Source: Polaribacter vadi
Lineage (GTDB): Bacteria; Bacteroidota; Bacteroidia; Flavobacteriales; Flavobacteriaceae
Reading direction: 5' to 3'
Assembly (NCBI RefSeq): GCF_018861005.1
Contig: NZ_JAHKQL010000037.1
Coordinates: forward strand, 97,741-161,740
DNA length: 64,000 bases
Positions 35,185-45,830 of this stretch are shown here, in pieces. The notes beneath the pieces were generated by a model. The model was given only the letters and a program-made list of their open reading frames with translations. It did not search any database and was not told the DNA's origin. The number at the start of each line of letters is the position of its first letter. Within the stretch, counting starts at the first letter, position 1. Position numbers and translations under genes: made by a program.

Positions 35185-36930
35185 CTAATATCCTTTATTC
35201 TGTACTAAATAATCAGGGGTATTAGAGGCACCATCAATGGCTACCTGTGGAATTGGAAATAATCTGTTGTTAACATCAGCATCTGTTTTTTCTGTCCATG
35301 AATCTTCATAATGACTAAAACGAATTTGATTGGTTCTACGCAAACCTTCCCAATAAAACTCAAAACCAAGCTCTCTGTATAAAACATCCATATCAATAGT
35401 ACTTAAAGCTGTTGGCAATGGTTCACGAGCATTTCTAGCTGTTTTTACTGTATTTACATCAGCTAAAGCAGCTGCTGCATCACCTTTTCTTAATTTTGCT
35501 TCTGCACGCATCATGTAAATCTCAGCATAGCGCATTAATACCAAATCTACACTACTGTAATTGTTACCATTAGGTGAAGTATGGCTAAATTGATATTTAG
35601 AAACACGATATCCTGTGTGATGCGCTCTACCTTCGTTTGTGAAATCTACATTTAAAGTAAGGTTTACGTAATCTACATTTTTGTCTGTACCATTTCCTTT
35701 AATTTGTTTTACAGGATAAATTCTATATCCATCAGCACAAGTATAAAAAGCACCATTTTCATCTTTACGAGCAGCCCAAGGCACACCTCTTAAAATACCT
35801 CTATCAATTTCGAAGTCTTCTGCAGCTATACAGTAATAATTATCCTCGTCATTTAAAGGAGAAAGCCCTGTAAGATCATTTACACCATTAGCAACTTCTT
35901 GTGTGTTTTTTTGTAAAAATCTTGGATCTGCATCTGCAGGATCTACACTACCATAAGCCTCTACCCAAGTTTGGTAAAAATCTGAAGTAATTGCAGGCCC
36001 ATCTGTACCATCTGCACTCGTAAATTCTGGTCTTGGAAACATAGAACCAGGGATAGACCAATATGCCCAACGACTGTGTTCTCTATTTAAAACACCACGT
36101 TGATCTAAAGCAAAAATTAATTCAGGATTGGTATTATTATCATCATTAAATAAATCGAAATATTCTGGAGATAAAGAAAACTGACCAGAGTTGATGATGT
36201 TGTCTGTGTACTCAATTACCTTATCTAAATCTTCTGAACTAAAGTTTGGAGTACCATAAGGATCTCTATACACAGCAGCATTTAAGTGCAATCTAGCTAA
36301 GAATCCATAAACCGCAGCTTGTGTCATTCTTCCAGGGACTTTGTTGGTATTGATAACCTCTGCAACCGATAACAATTCGCTTTCTATATAATCGATAGCC
36401 TCTTGTGTTCTTAATATTTCTGAATCTAAACTAGAAGATTCTTTTTTAAATGCAATACCCCAACTATCTAAAGTTAACATGTTTAAATAAGCTCTTAAGG
36501 CAATCATTTCGTACAAAGCACCTTCTGCTTCAGTGTTACCAGCTTCTGCTAATGGTCTTAAAACCTCTATAGCAGTTACAGTTCTAGAAATATTGATGGT
36601 TAATTCTGTCCAAGCACTTTTTACCAAATCGTTTGTAGGAGTAATAGAGTGGGTGTGCGCTGCTAAAAATTTACCTCCATCATACCAATCTGTTCCACCT
36701 CTGTAAGGTAAAATGGCTTCGTCACTTGGTATCAATTGCAAACCATAATAATTGGTGTGTCTCCATGTCCAAGAAACCTGTCCGTAAGCAGGAGCAATGG
36801 CACCACTAATGGCTTCTGCTTGTCCACTACCTGTTAAAGACTCATCTAAAACTTCTTCTTTTAAATCGCTACAGCTATATATACATAATATGCTGATGGC
36901 AAATACGATACTTTTTATTCTATTTTTCAT
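35185..36930 (-). CDS. SusD/RagB-family nutrient-binding lipoprotein
   Basis: This is a 581-residue outer-membrane lipoprotein (signal ending CIYSCSDLKEE). SusD hallmarks are an early Trp/Tyr-rich segment ('WTELTINISRTVTAIEVL'), TPR-like helices ('ARLHLNAAVYRD'), and the C-terminal 'VLMRYAEIYMMRAEAKLRKGDAAAALADVN' followed by 'YRELGFEFYWEGLRRTNQIRF'. It pairs with the SusC gene 12 bases upstream. Because the cluster is rich in phosphatases rather than glycoside hydrolases, the bound ligand may be a phosphorylated organic compound (inference). Confidence 0.95.
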   Translation of the reverse strand: MKNRIKSIVFAISILCIYSCSDLKEEVLDESLTGSGQAEAISGAIAPAYGQVSWTWRHTNYYGLQLIPSDEAILPYRGGTDWYDGGKFLAAHTHSITPTNDLVKSAWTELTINISRTVTAIEVLRPLAEAGNTEAEGALYEMIALRAYLNMLTLDSWGIAFKKESSSLDSEILRTQEAIDYIESELLSVAEVINTNKVPGRMTQAAVYGFLARLHLNAAVYRDPYGTPNFSSEDLDKVIEYTDNIINSGQFSLSPEYFDLFNDDNNTNPELIFALDQRGVLNREHSRWAYWSIPGSMFPRPEFTSADGTDGPAITSDFYQTWVEAYGSVDPADADPRFLQKNTQEVANGVNDLTGLSPLNDEDNYYCIAAEDFEIDRGILRGVPWAARKDENGAFYTCADGYRIYPVKQIKGNGTDKNVDYVNLTLNVDFTNEGRAHHTGYRVSKYQFSHTSPNGNNYSSVDLVLMRYAEIYMMRAEAKLRKGDAAAALADVNTVKTARNAREPLPTALSTIDMDVLYRELGFEFYWEGLRRTNQIRFSHYEDSWTEKTDADVNNRLFPIPQVAIDGASNTPDYLVQNKGY

Positions 36931-36941
36931 TGTTGTCTTTA

Positions 36942-39911
36942 TTAAAATTCTACATTTAAGCTTAAAAGAAGTGTTCTACTTTTTGGATAACTGAAATAAT
37001 CGATACCAAAAGTTTGAATACCTCCAATTGCACTACCTGTATTGATTTCTGGATCAAATCCACTATAATCAGTAATCACAAATAAATTCTGACCTGTTAC
37101 TGATACACGAAGGTTTTTAATGCTTTCTGAAAGTCCTAATTTGGCTAAATCGAAATTGTAACCTAAAGTGGCATTGTTTAATCTTAGGAAATCACCATTT
37201 TCTAAATAACGTGTAGAAACTAAATTGGAGTTGGTTGCAGATTCATTTAAAAATTCAACAGCTCTATCAGTAGTATTAAAAGAGTTGGCTAAATTCCCTT
37301 TGTTAAAAGAAGACATTGCAACGTGATTGTAAATTTTATGTCCGCCAGCACCATTAAAGTTTAAACCTAAATCAAAATTCTTGTAGTTAAAGTTTAGGTA
37401 GAATGCATAAATATAATCAGGCAAAGCATTACCAGCAACAATACGATCATCATCTAAGATTTCTCCATCATTATTGGTATCAGCAAACTCATTTAAACCA
37501 TCTGAACCAATCCCTGTAAACTCTTGTATGTAAAAAGCACCAATAGATTCGCCATTTAAAACACCGTTAATGGTAGCACCAGTTTGTCCTGAACCTTGAG
37601 CAGCACCAGTTGTTAAAATTTGGTAAGGCGAGTTGTTTACTTCGTTATTGGTAATTGAAATATTACCACCAATGTTGTAAGAAAAATCATCACTTACATA
37701 ATTGTTGTAATCTAAAGCAATTTCTACACCATTGTTTTTAATTTCCATATTAGGGATGTTGGTCCAATAACTAGAAACAGGAACAATAGGATCTGTAGGA
37801 GCAACTTCTAATAAAATGTTGTCTGTTACTTTGTAAAAATAATCAACAGTACCAGTTAATTTGTTACCAAATAAACCAAAATCTACACCAATATTTGTTT
37901 GTGTTGAAACTTCCCATTGAATATCAGGATTTGCCAAACGTGTAAAAATAGAACCATAAGGATAACCACTTAAATCGGTTGCAGCAGTATCTAAAGGGTA
38001 AGTATCATTCTCAGTATTACTTTCTGTATAACTTGCTTGTGTTATTTTAGAAGGGATTTCTTGACTACCTGTTTGCCCCCAACTGGCTCTTAATTTTAAG
38101 TTGTTGATCTGATCTGAGTTTTCTAAGAAACTTTCTTTGCTGATGTTCCATCCTAAAGCAACAGAAGGAAAATATCCATATCTATTATTGGCTCCGAATT
38201 TAGAAGAACCATCTGCACGCATGGTTGCAGTAACCAAATACTTATCATTATACGTATAATTTACTCTACCAAAAAATGATTGCAACTCGTTTTTAGTAGC
38301 ATAAGCAGACTGTGTAGTTTGCTGATTTGCAGTTTCTAATTGGTATCTTGGTTCTACACCATTATCTGGAAAACCTTCTAAGTAAAATTGCTTTTGACTT
38401 ACTTCTGTTTGCTGATAAGAGTGTCCTAAAAGAAACGTAAAACTACTTGAATCTGTATATAAATTATAGTTTAATGTGTTTTCTACAAGTGTATTGCTGT
38501 TTTTTGTAGTGGCCGTATTTACGCTACCTAAAGTAGTATTGGTTTCTGTAGCATAAGGCATATATTGTATATCTCTTTCTGTAATAGAATAATCTACACC
38601 TACATTTAGTTTGTAAGTTAAACCGTCTATAATTTCATAAGAAGGAGAAATATTCGCCAAAATACGGTTGTTGTTGGTATAATCTCCGTAAATGGTTTCT
38701 GCAATAAAAGGATTTAAAACGTCGTTACTTAAATTCCCTTGTAAAACCCCATTAACATAAGGCGAATCAGTAGGATTTAAGCTTAACATATTACCAACCA
38801 CAGAACTTGAATTTGATCTAGTATTGTCTAATTTAGTGGCTGTTAAATTAAAAGTTACATTCAATTTATCATCAATCGCTTTTTGCGTTAAGTTTAAACG
38901 CCCTGAATAACGTTTTAAATTGCTATTTCTTAAAATTCCTTCTTGATCATCAACCCCTAAAGAAGCTGCATAAGAAGAATTTTCTGTACCACCACTCATA
39001 GAAAAGTTGATGTTTTTAGAAATTGCTGTTCTTGTCAATTCATCTTGCCAATCTGTATTTGACCCACCATCAACCAAAGTTCCGTTAACGGCATTTACGT
39101 TGGTTCTAAATTCATCCGCAGAAAAAACTGCTACTTTATTCGCTAGTGAAGAAAATCCGTTAGATAAGGTTAAATTGATTTTTGTTTTACCTTTTTTACC
39201 TTTTTTTGTTGTAATTACAATTACCCCATTTGCAGCTCTTGAACCATAAATGGCAGCAGAAGAAGCATCTTTTAAAACTTCGATACTTTCGATATCTTGA
39301 GGATTGATAAAGTTTAATGGATTTGTAGCTACTCCATTACCAGAATTGTCTAAGGCAAAACCATCTACAATGTACAAAGGAGTAGTACCCGAACGTAAAC
39401 TACCCACACCTCTAATAATTACATCTTGCGAAGCACCAGGCTCTCCACTTGCAGAAGAAACATTTACACCAGCAACTTTACCTTGTAATAATTGTCCTGC
39501 ATTTGCTACAACTCCTTGGTTAAAATCTTCGCTTTTTACAGAAGAAATGGCTCCTGTTACATCAGATCTTTTTTGAGAACCATACCCAACAATAACAACT
39601 TCTTCTAAAGAATTTTCTTCTTCATTTAAGATTACTTTTAAGGTTTGGTTACCAGAATACGATACTTCTTTTGTTTGATACCCTAAATATGAAAAAATTA
39701 AAACTCCATTTTCATCATTAAGTTTCATTACAAAATTACCATCAAAATCTGTGGTTGTTCCTTTAATAAGACTTCCTTTTAAAGCCACAGAAACATTTGG
39801 TATTGGTACTCCTTCAGTATCAGAAACTACGTTTCCTGATACTTGTACTTGCGCATTTGTATAAGATAGGCATCCTATAGCAAGTATTAATAATAAATAA
39901 AATTTGTTCAT
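36942..39911 (-). CDS. SusC/RagA-family TonB-dependent transporter
   Basis: This is a 989-residue outer-membrane transporter. It has a signal peptide (TNAQ), an N-terminal carboxypeptidase-D-like domain ('VSGNVVSDTEGVPIPNVSV'), the SusC TonB-box/plug start 'LEEVVIVGYGSQKRSDVTGA', a plug segment ending 'SAAIYGSRAANGVIVITTKKG', then a 22-strand barrel ending in 'RTLLLSLNVEF'. It forms the uptake pore for the ligand captured by the downstream SusD. Its promoter lies in the 180 bases before 40089, next to the regulator gene on the same strand. Confidence 0.97.
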   Translation of the reverse strand: MNKFYLLLILAIGCLSYTNAQVQVSGNVVSDTEGVPIPNVSVALKGSLIKGTTTDFDGNFVMKLNDENGVLIFSYLGYQTKEVSYSGNQTLKVILNEEENSLEEVVIVGYGSQKRSDVTGAISSVKSEDFNQGVVANAGQLLQGKVAGVNVSSASGEPGASQDVIIRGVGSLRSGTTPLYIVDGFALDNSGNGVATNPLNFINPQDIESIEVLKDASSAAIYGSRAANGVIVITTKKGKKGKTKINLTLSNGFSSLANKVAVFSADEFRTNVNAVNGTLVDGGSNTDWQDELTRTAISKNINFSMSGGTENSSYAASLGVDDQEGILRNSNLKRYSGRLNLTQKAIDDKLNVTFNLTATKLDNTRSNSSSVVGNMLSLNPTDSPYVNGVLQGNLSNDVLNPFIAETIYGDYTNNNRILANISPSYEIIDGLTYKLNVGVDYSITERDIQYMPYATETNTTLGSVNTATTKNSNTLVENTLNYNLYTDSSSFTFLLGHSYQQTEVSQKQFYLEGFPDNGVEPRYQLETANQQTTQSAYATKNELQSFFGRVNYTYNDKYLVTATMRADGSSKFGANNRYGYFPSVALGWNISKESFLENSDQINNLKLRASWGQTGSQEIPSKITQASYTESNTENDTYPLDTAATDLSGYPYGSIFTRLANPDIQWEVSTQTNIGVDFGLFGNKLTGTVDYFYKVTDNILLEVAPTDPIVPVSSYWTNIPNMEIKNNGVEIALDYNNYVSDDFSYNIGGNISITNNEVNNSPYQILTTGAAQGSGQTGATINGVLNGESIGAFYIQEFTGIGSDGLNEFADTNNDGEILDDDRIVAGNALPDYIYAFYLNFNYKNFDLGLNFNGAGGHKIYNHVAMSSFNKGNLANSFNTTDRAVEFLNESATNSNLVSTRYLENGDFLRLNNATLGYNFDLAKLGLSESIKNLRVSVTGQNLFVITDYSGFDPEINTGSAIGGIQTFGIDYFSYPKSRTLLLSLNVEF

Positions 39912-40088
39912 TTAGTTTAAGTTTTTGATTGGCATAAAAGTAGTTTGCCCTTAAAACCTAATGGGGTAATTTGGTTTCTACAAGGTGGAAAAAACGTTCA
40001 AATTAGTATAAAAAAGAAACAGATTAGGTGTTGTTTGGTTACAGTAACAATTCTCTAACATTAAGAAAATCCTACATTAACAGCAGGC

Positions 40089-43000
40089 TTATAAAAATTG
40101 TTGTTTAAATTCTTTAGGGCTTTTACCAAAATGCTTCTTAAAAGTTTTTGCAAAGTATTTTGGATCGTTATAACCACACTCAAAACTAATTTCTGAGATG
40201 TTTAGTTTCTTAGTTTTTAACAAAGCTTCTGCTTTTTGTAATCTTAAAGACATTATAACATCAGAAGGCGATTGTTTTAAACGTTCTTTAAACAAACGAT
40301 AGCATTTTACCCTAGAAATGTCTAAAAAATCCACCAACATTTCTACATTAAAAGCAGGATTATGAATTTCCTTTTTTATAATTTCTAGACTCTTTTTTAA
40401 CAGTTTGTCATTGGCTGTTAATACTTGCTCTTTGTCTGTTAAAATGTCGAATATCTTTTGCTGAAATTGATTTTCTTCTGTAGAAATATGTTTTTTGTTG
40501 ATGAGTGATTCCATCTTTTTCTGAATAAAAGATTCGCTAGCAGGTAGCTGCACCAAAGTGTCTATGCCAAATTCTATAGATTGTTCTCGTAATTCGTAAT
40601 TAATATCTTCGGATATATAAATCATCGGAATTCTTTTTCTTCGGATTTCATCTGAATGGTTGATAAAATATAAGAGTTCTTTAGAAAAAGTAACTTGATA
40701 TAAAACGATAATCTGAATGGGGATTTGTTTGGTAGCAGAGTTTAAATTACTTGCCAAATTTTCGAAGATTAAATTATAATCGTTTTGTGCTAAGATTTGA
40801 TTGGCAGTTGCAAAATTATCTTCATCACTAAAAATTAAGACGTTTTTTTTATCGTTAGCTAAGTTTTCTTGCGCTTTAAAATGTTTCCAAGAAATGGTTT
40901 CTACTTGTGTATCATCTGTATTTATTTTAGTAATCGGAATTTGTAAAGCAATCTTAAATTTTGTTTTTAAATTATGGTTAATGAACTTTCCTTTTAAATC
41001 AATCAATAAAGTTTGTAAAGCTTTAAAATAAGGGCTGTAATGTAAAACACTATACCAATTGTTAATTAAAAGACTGCTATTAGAAGCAATTTCTATGACT
41101 AAATTAGATTTTACAGTATTGATATATACTTCTAATTTACTACCTGTATCTGAATATTTACTAACATCATTAAACAAATATTGAAGCAGTAATCGAAAGC
41201 GTAAAACATCAATTTCTACCCAGTTTATGCTTGCATCAATAGTAAAATTAAAATCAACTTTATTGCTGTGTAAAGACTTTTCTAGTTTATGAATACTGTT
41301 TTTTAAAACTGCAAATAAATGAATTGCAGAAGTTTTTATAGGTCCAATGTCTTTAATGTGGCTTAGGTAATTCCATTCAGAAATTTGTGTTACTAGTTTG
41401 TTAGATTCTTGAAGAATACTTTTCTTATTGTCTGAATTTTCGTTTAAAGAATTGGCTTTTTTAATGATTTTAGAAATCGGTTCTTGGAATTCGGATAACA
41501 CAAAGGTTTTGAATTTCTCGATTTCGAAATCTTCATTTTTAAGGTTGTTGTGTAGTGCTAATAATTTTTCTTTTTGTTGTATAATTTCTTTATTCTTTTC
41601 ATCGAGCTTGTTATTAATAAGTTGTAAATCTTTTTTCTGATTTTCAATAACTTTTGTTCTTAATATAATTTTATCTTCTAATTTCTTCTTTTGTGCAATA
41701 GCAGCTTTATTTTTTACATAAATAAAAATGATTGCACTAATTAGAATTAATGCAGTCAGTAAGACATAAAAGAGAATAGTTTGGTAAAATGGTTTCTGAA
41801 TTTGTAAAGAAAATAAACGTTTTGCTGGGGTGTTTTTGCCTTCTTTTACTAAAAACTCATAGTCTCCAGGAATTAAATTGCTGTAACTGATTTCATTATT
41901 TACGTTTAATAAAACCCATTGACTATCATGATTCTCAAGTTTGTAGTAAATGTTTTTTTCTACTTTTATCGGAAATCGAATTGGCACCAAATCAATATCA
42001 ATATGATTATGATTGTGACTTTTTACAATAGTTGAGGTATAATTCTCATTATAATCTACCAACAACTTCAGTTTTGCTTTGGCTGTGTTAAACTGAATGT
42101 TATTCGGATTAAAGTAATTCAATCCGTTAATTCCACCAAAATACAAATCGCCTTTAGCATCTTGATAATACGCTCCTTCAGAAAATTCAGAAACTTGCCA
42201 ACCTCCTTTAGGATAGAAGGCTTTTACCAAAAAGTTATTTTTATTGATTACTGCAATTCCTTTTGTTGTGCTAATCCAAACTTCTTTGTTATTAGTTAAA
42301 ATACCATAAACCAATTGACTGGGTAAACCTTCTTTTTCTGTAATATTTTTTATAATCCCTTTTTCTTTATCAAAAATACTTAAACCACCTAATGTTGCTA
42401 CCCAGTAATAACCTGTGTTTTTATCTTTATAAACAGCATAAATGCTATTACTTAAAAGCCCTTTGTTTGTATTTATGGTTTGTAATTCGCCATTTTTAAT
42501 ATCAATTAATTTTACGTTTTTACTGTTAGTTTGTACATTTTTATCTTCTTTATGGTAATTAGAAAGTTCTTTTTGTACCTCAATAGTTTTTAGTTTTCCT
42601 TTACTGATGTCTAATAATTGTAAACCATTATTTTCTGTGGCTAAAATAAGTTCGTTGTCTATAAACTTTAAATCTCTAATATGATATTTTGCTAATAAAC
42701 CTTGCCCTTTAAAAGCTTCAAATTTATTGCTGATTAAATTAAATTTAGCAACTCCACCCCAACAACCAATCCATAATTGTTTGTGGTTGTCTTCGTAAAT
42801 GGAATAATTCCGATTATTAGTGAAATTAGAAAAATCGTTAGCTTTATATAAAAGATAGCTTCCATTTTTTTGTATTCTAATAATACCAGCATAAGTTCCT
42901 GCCCAAATGGTGCCATCAGAAGCTGTAAACAAAGATCGAATACGTTTCCAATCTGGTTGATGTTTGGCTTCTTTAATATTAAATTTTCTGTAGTTTTTAG

Positions 43001-43904
43001 ATTCTGCATTGTAACAATAAAGCCCTTTTGTGTAATATCCTAACCAAAGTTTGCCTTCTACATCTTTGGTTATGGCACGTAAAGTTTCATTAGGTATGTT
43101 AGGCGATTCTAAAGGATGAGGTGCAACTGAAAGAATTTTATCAGAATTAGAATACGCCATGCAAATACCACCATCTTTTGCACCCAACCAAATATTACCA
43201 AAAAGGTCTTCATGTAATGTTTCTATTTCATTGCTATTAAAACTAGAAGATGAATAAGGGTCTTTTAAGTAGTTTTCTATGTGATATTTGTTTGTCTTAT
43301 CGAGTTTGTTTTTAATAATAAACAAACCATTTTTAAGTGTAGCATACCAAATGTTACCTTTTTTATCTTTTAAAACATCATTAATAATTAGATTAGGGTA
43401 TTTAGCTAAAAGAATGTTTTTTAATGCTTTATTTTCTGATGTATCTGCTAATCTGCCTTTTTTTTGAAACTGACCAGCTATAAACTCATAGCAAGAACTT
43501 GCAGTATAAACTAAGATATTTCCGTTATTAGAAATAGAAATATCGTTTGGTTTTTCTTTGAATGTGTAGTTTTTAAATTGCTTATTACCAATATATCTAC
43601 TAATTTTTGCATCTTCAGTAATAATCCAAATTCTATTTTTTACGTCACGTTTTATTTTAGTAATAAAATTACCAGCAATGCTATTTTTAGCATCAATATC
43701 ATTTTTAAAAATGGTAAATGTGTAACCATCAAAGTAATTTAAACCATCCCAAGTAGCAATCCATAAACCACCATTAATATCGTTTTCAATGTCTTTTACA
43801 GAGTTATTAGAAAGCCCTTTGTTTACAGAAAAGTTTTCAAACTTTATTTCTTGTCCAAATGTTTGTAGTAATATAAAAAAAGCGATAAAAGTAGCTCTTG
43901 ACAT
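40089..43904 (-). CDS. HTCS-architecture regulator with degenerate kinase and receiver domains
   Basis: This is a 1271-residue membrane regulator. Periplasmic two-component propeller repeats occupy residues 20-620 ('GGLWIATWDGLNYFDG', 'GNIWLGAKDGGICMA'), then a Y_Y_Y domain ('YSNLIPGDYEFLVKEG'), one membrane helix (about 707-730), a coiled coil, a HisKA/HATPase-like region, a receiver-like region (1019-1135) and an AraC helix-turn-helix (about 1165-1271, ending 'GKSPKEFKQQFL'). In place of the phospho-accepting SHELRTPL motif it has 'FVLSEFQEPISKI' with no His. The receiver has 'IIVLYQV' where the Asp is expected, and ATP-binding glycine boxes are not visible. It probably signals by ligand-driven conformational change. 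It lies upstream of SusC. Confidence 0.9.
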   Translation of the reverse strand: MSRATFIAFFILLQTFGQEIKFENFSVNKGLSNNSVKDIENDINGGLWIATWDGLNYFDGYTFTIFKNDIDAKNSIAGNFITKIKRDVKNRIWIITEDAKISRYIGNKQFKNYTFKEKPNDISISNNGNILVYTASSCYEFIAGQFQKKGRLADTSENKALKNILLAKYPNLIINDVLKDKKGNIWYATLKNGLFIIKNKLDKTNKYHIENYLKDPYSSSSFNSNEIETLHEDLFGNIWLGAKDGGICMAYSNSDKILSVAPHPLESPNIPNETLRAITKDVEGKLWLGYYTKGLYCYNAESKNYRKFNIKEAKHQPDWKRIRSLFTASDGTIWAGTYAGIIRIQKNGSYLLYKANDFSNFTNNRNYSIYEDNHKQLWIGCWGGVAKFNLISNKFEAFKGQGLLAKYHIRDLKFIDNELILATENNGLQLLDISKGKLKTIEVQKELSNYHKEDKNVQTNSKNVKLIDIKNGELQTINTNKGLLSNSIYAVYKDKNTGYYWVATLGGLSIFDKEKGIIKNITEKEGLPSQLVYGILTNNKEVWISTTKGIAVINKNNFLVKAFYPKGGWQVSEFSEGAYYQDAKGDLYFGGINGLNYFNPNNIQFNTAKAKLKLLVDYNENYTSTIVKSHNHNHIDIDLVPIRFPIKVEKNIYYKLENHDSQWVLLNVNNEISYSNLIPGDYEFLVKEGKNTPAKRLFSLQIQKPFYQTILFYVLLTALILISAIIFIYVKNKAAIAQKKKLEDKIILRTKVIENQKKDLQLINNKLDEKNKEIIQQKEKLLALHNNLKNEDFEIEKFKTFVLSEFQEPISKIIKKANSLNENSDNKKSILQESNKLVTQISEWNYLSHIKDIGPIKTSAIHLFAVLKNSIHKLEKSLHSNKVDFNFTIDASINWVEIDVLRFRLLLQYLFNDVSKYSDTGSKLEVYINTVKSNLVIEIASNSSLLINNWYSVLHYSPYFKALQTLLIDLKGKFINHNLKTKFKIALQIPITKINTDDTQVETISWKHFKAQENLANDKKNVLIFSDEDNFATANQILAQNDYNLIFENLASNLNSATKQIPIQIIVLYQVTFSKELLYFINHSDEIRRKRIPMIYISEDINYELREQSIEFGIDTLVQLPASESFIQKKMESLINKKHISTEENQFQQKIFDILTDKEQVLTANDKLLKKSLEIIKKEIHNPAFNVEMLVDFLDISRVKCYRLFKERLKQSPSDVIMSLRLQKAEALLKTKKLNISEISFECGYNDPKYFAKTFKKHFGKSPKEFKQQFL

Positions 43905-44091
43905 CTTGTATATTTAAACTTACAAGCGTACAACAACTAGATTAATTAAATGTGAATGATGCGTTAAGTAATGGGTAAGTATCTAAGTGAGTTATAAACA
44001 AGATAGGGTAAATAATGTTAAAGATATTTTATGAAAATTAACAGTTGTTTTTATCGATAAATTATTAGCTTTCGAACAAAATTACACCATT

Positions 44092-44838
44092 ATGAAATTT
44101 ACACATTTTCTTTGTCTTTTTCTGTTGTTAGTTTCCTGTAAAAAAACAGAACAGAACCTAACAAAAATAACCGGAAAAAATATTGCAATTGATACTACTA
44201 TTGCTGCTTCTGAGGAGATCTCTAAAATGATAAAACCTTATAAAGAAGAACTTACAGGCGATATGCAAGAACCTTTAACGTTTACCCCAATTGATTTAAC
44301 CAAAGAAAATAAAGGGAAACAAAGTAACTTAGGTAATTTATTAGCTGATTTATGTATAGAAATGGCAAACCCTGTTTTTCTAGAAAAAACAAAGACAAAT
44401 ATCGATTTCTCTATGTTTAATTCTGGTGGAATTCGTGCAATAATCCCTAAAGGAGTAGTTACAAGAGAACGTGCTTTTAAAGTAATGCCTTTTGAAAATG
44501 AATTGGTAGTGGTTACCCTTTCTGGGGATAAAATGCAAGAGTTAATTCAATATTTTGTAAAAACCAAGGCAGCACATCCCTTGTCTAAAAACATTGATTT
44601 AACCATTAATAAAGATGATTATACTCTAAAAATAAACGGAAAACCTTTTGATAAAAATAAAACTTATACTGTATTAACCACAGATTATTTACAGAGTGGT
44701 GGAGATCGAATGAATTTCTTTAAAAACCCTTTAAAATTAACAGTATTAGATTATAAAATGAGAGATTGTATTATTGATTATTTTAAAAAAGTAGATACTT
44801 TAAAAACAGCCATTGATAACCGCATAAAACTAAAATAA
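44092..44838 (+). CDS. 5'-nucleotidase C-terminal-domain lipoprotein
   Basis: This is a 248-residue lipoprotein (signal ending LLVSCKKTE). It consists only of the substrate-binding C-terminal domain of UshA-type 5'-nucleotidases: 'QSNLGNLLADLC', 'FSMFNSGGIRAIIPKGVVTRERAFKVMPFEN', and 'FDKNKTYTVLTTDYLQSGGDRM'. The catalytic metallophosphoesterase half is encoded by the next gene, which overlaps its stop (TAATG). The two gene products likely assemble into one enzyme that releases phosphate from nucleotides. The order is reversed relative to the fused enzyme. Confidence 0.92.
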   Translation: MKFTHFLCLFLLLVSCKKTEQNLTKITGKNIAIDTTIAASEEISKMIKPYKEELTGDMQEPLTFTPIDLTKENKGKQSNLGNLLADLCIEMANPVFLEKTKTNIDFSMFNSGGIRAIIPKGVVTRERAFKVMPFENELVVVTLSGDKMQELIQYFVKTKAAHPLSKNIDLTINKDDYTLKINGKPFDKNKTYTVLTTDYLQSGGDRMNFFKNPLKLTVLDYKMRDCIIDYFKKVDTLKTAIDNRIKLK

Positions 44839-45752
44839 TGAAAAGAAGAGATTTTATAAAACGTACAGGAGCAGTTTCTACTTTAGCATTAGCAGGTGGT
44901 TTGGTTTTACCTTCAATGATTGCTAAAAAACAAAAGCATATTACAATTTTACATACCAATGATACACACAGTCATATAGAACCTTTTAGTGCAAATCATA
45001 GTAGAAATCCTAATAGAGGAGGAGTAGCTAGAAGAGCGACTTTAATTCAGCAAATAAGACAAGAAAATAGCAATACCTTATTGTTAGATGCTGGAGATAT
45101 TTTTCAAGGAACTCCGTATTTTAATTATTTTGGTGGCGAATTAGAATTTAAACTAATGAGCATGTTAAAATATGATGTTGCTACCATTGGTAATCACGAT
45201 TTTGACAATTCTATTGAAGGTTTATACAAACAATTGCCAAATGCAAAGTTCGATTTTGTTTCTGCTAATTACGATTTTAAAAATACAGTTTTAGACACTC
45301 ATGTAAAGCCATATAAAATCATGGTAAAAGAGGGTGTTAAAATCGGAATTTTCGGATTAGGAATTGAATTAGAAGGTTTAGTAAATAAAAAGATGTACAA
45401 AGAAACTGGCTATTTAGACCCTATAGAAATTACTCAAGACATTACAGATCAACTTAAAAATAAAGAAAAGTGCGATTTAATTATCTGTTTATCGCATTTA
45501 GGTTATTATTACAAAAGCAATCCAAATAAAATCTCTGACTTAAACTTAGCCAAAGCTACAAAAAACATCGATTTAATTATTGGTGGTCACACCCATACGT
45601 TTTTACCAAAGCCAACCATAGTAAAAAATAGTGATGGCAAAAACACACTTATAAATCAAGTAGGTGCTTATGGTTTAAACTTAGGTAGAATCGATTTTTA
45701 TTTTGATGAAGCCAATGAAAAATCAACCAAAAGCACCACTATTTTAGTGTAA
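44838..45752 (+). CDS. Metallophosphoesterase half of a split 5'-nucleotidase, Tat-exported
   Basis: This is a 304-residue protein starting MKRRDFIKRTGAVSTLALAGG, a twin-arginine signal. The dimetal phosphoesterase motifs are complete: 'ILHTNDTHSHIEPF', 'LLLDAGDIFQGTP', 'VATIGNHDFDN', 'IICLSHLGYY' and 'LIIGGHTHTF'. It is translationally coupled to the C-terminal-domain gene. Export by Tat means the catalytic half folds with its metals before secretion, while the partner lipoprotein goes by Sec, so the enzyme must assemble in the periplasm. Confidence 0.93.
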   Translation: MKRRDFIKRTGAVSTLALAGGLVLPSMIAKKQKHITILHTNDTHSHIEPFSANHSRNPNRGGVARRATLIQQIRQENSNTLLLDAGDIFQGTPYFNYFGGELEFKLMSMLKYDVATIGNHDFDNSIEGLYKQLPNAKFDFVSANYDFKNTVLDTHVKPYKIMVKEGVKIGIFGLGIELEGLVNKKMYKETGYLDPIEITQDITDQLKNKEKCDLIICLSHLGYYYKSNPNKISDLNLAKATKNIDLIIGGHTHTFLPKPTIVKNSDGKNTLINQVGAYGLNLGRIDFYFDEANEKSTKSTTILV

Positions 45753-45830
45753 AGCTATAGTTTAACAATTAATTATTCTTTTAAACTTTGGTGTAGCATC
45801 ATTATTGATAATTTTACAAAAAACAGATGT

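Noticed and set aside
40801..41640. Open frames opposite the large regulator and other long genes
   Set aside because: They are antisense shadows with no signal, family motif or start context, and the sense frame has clear domains.
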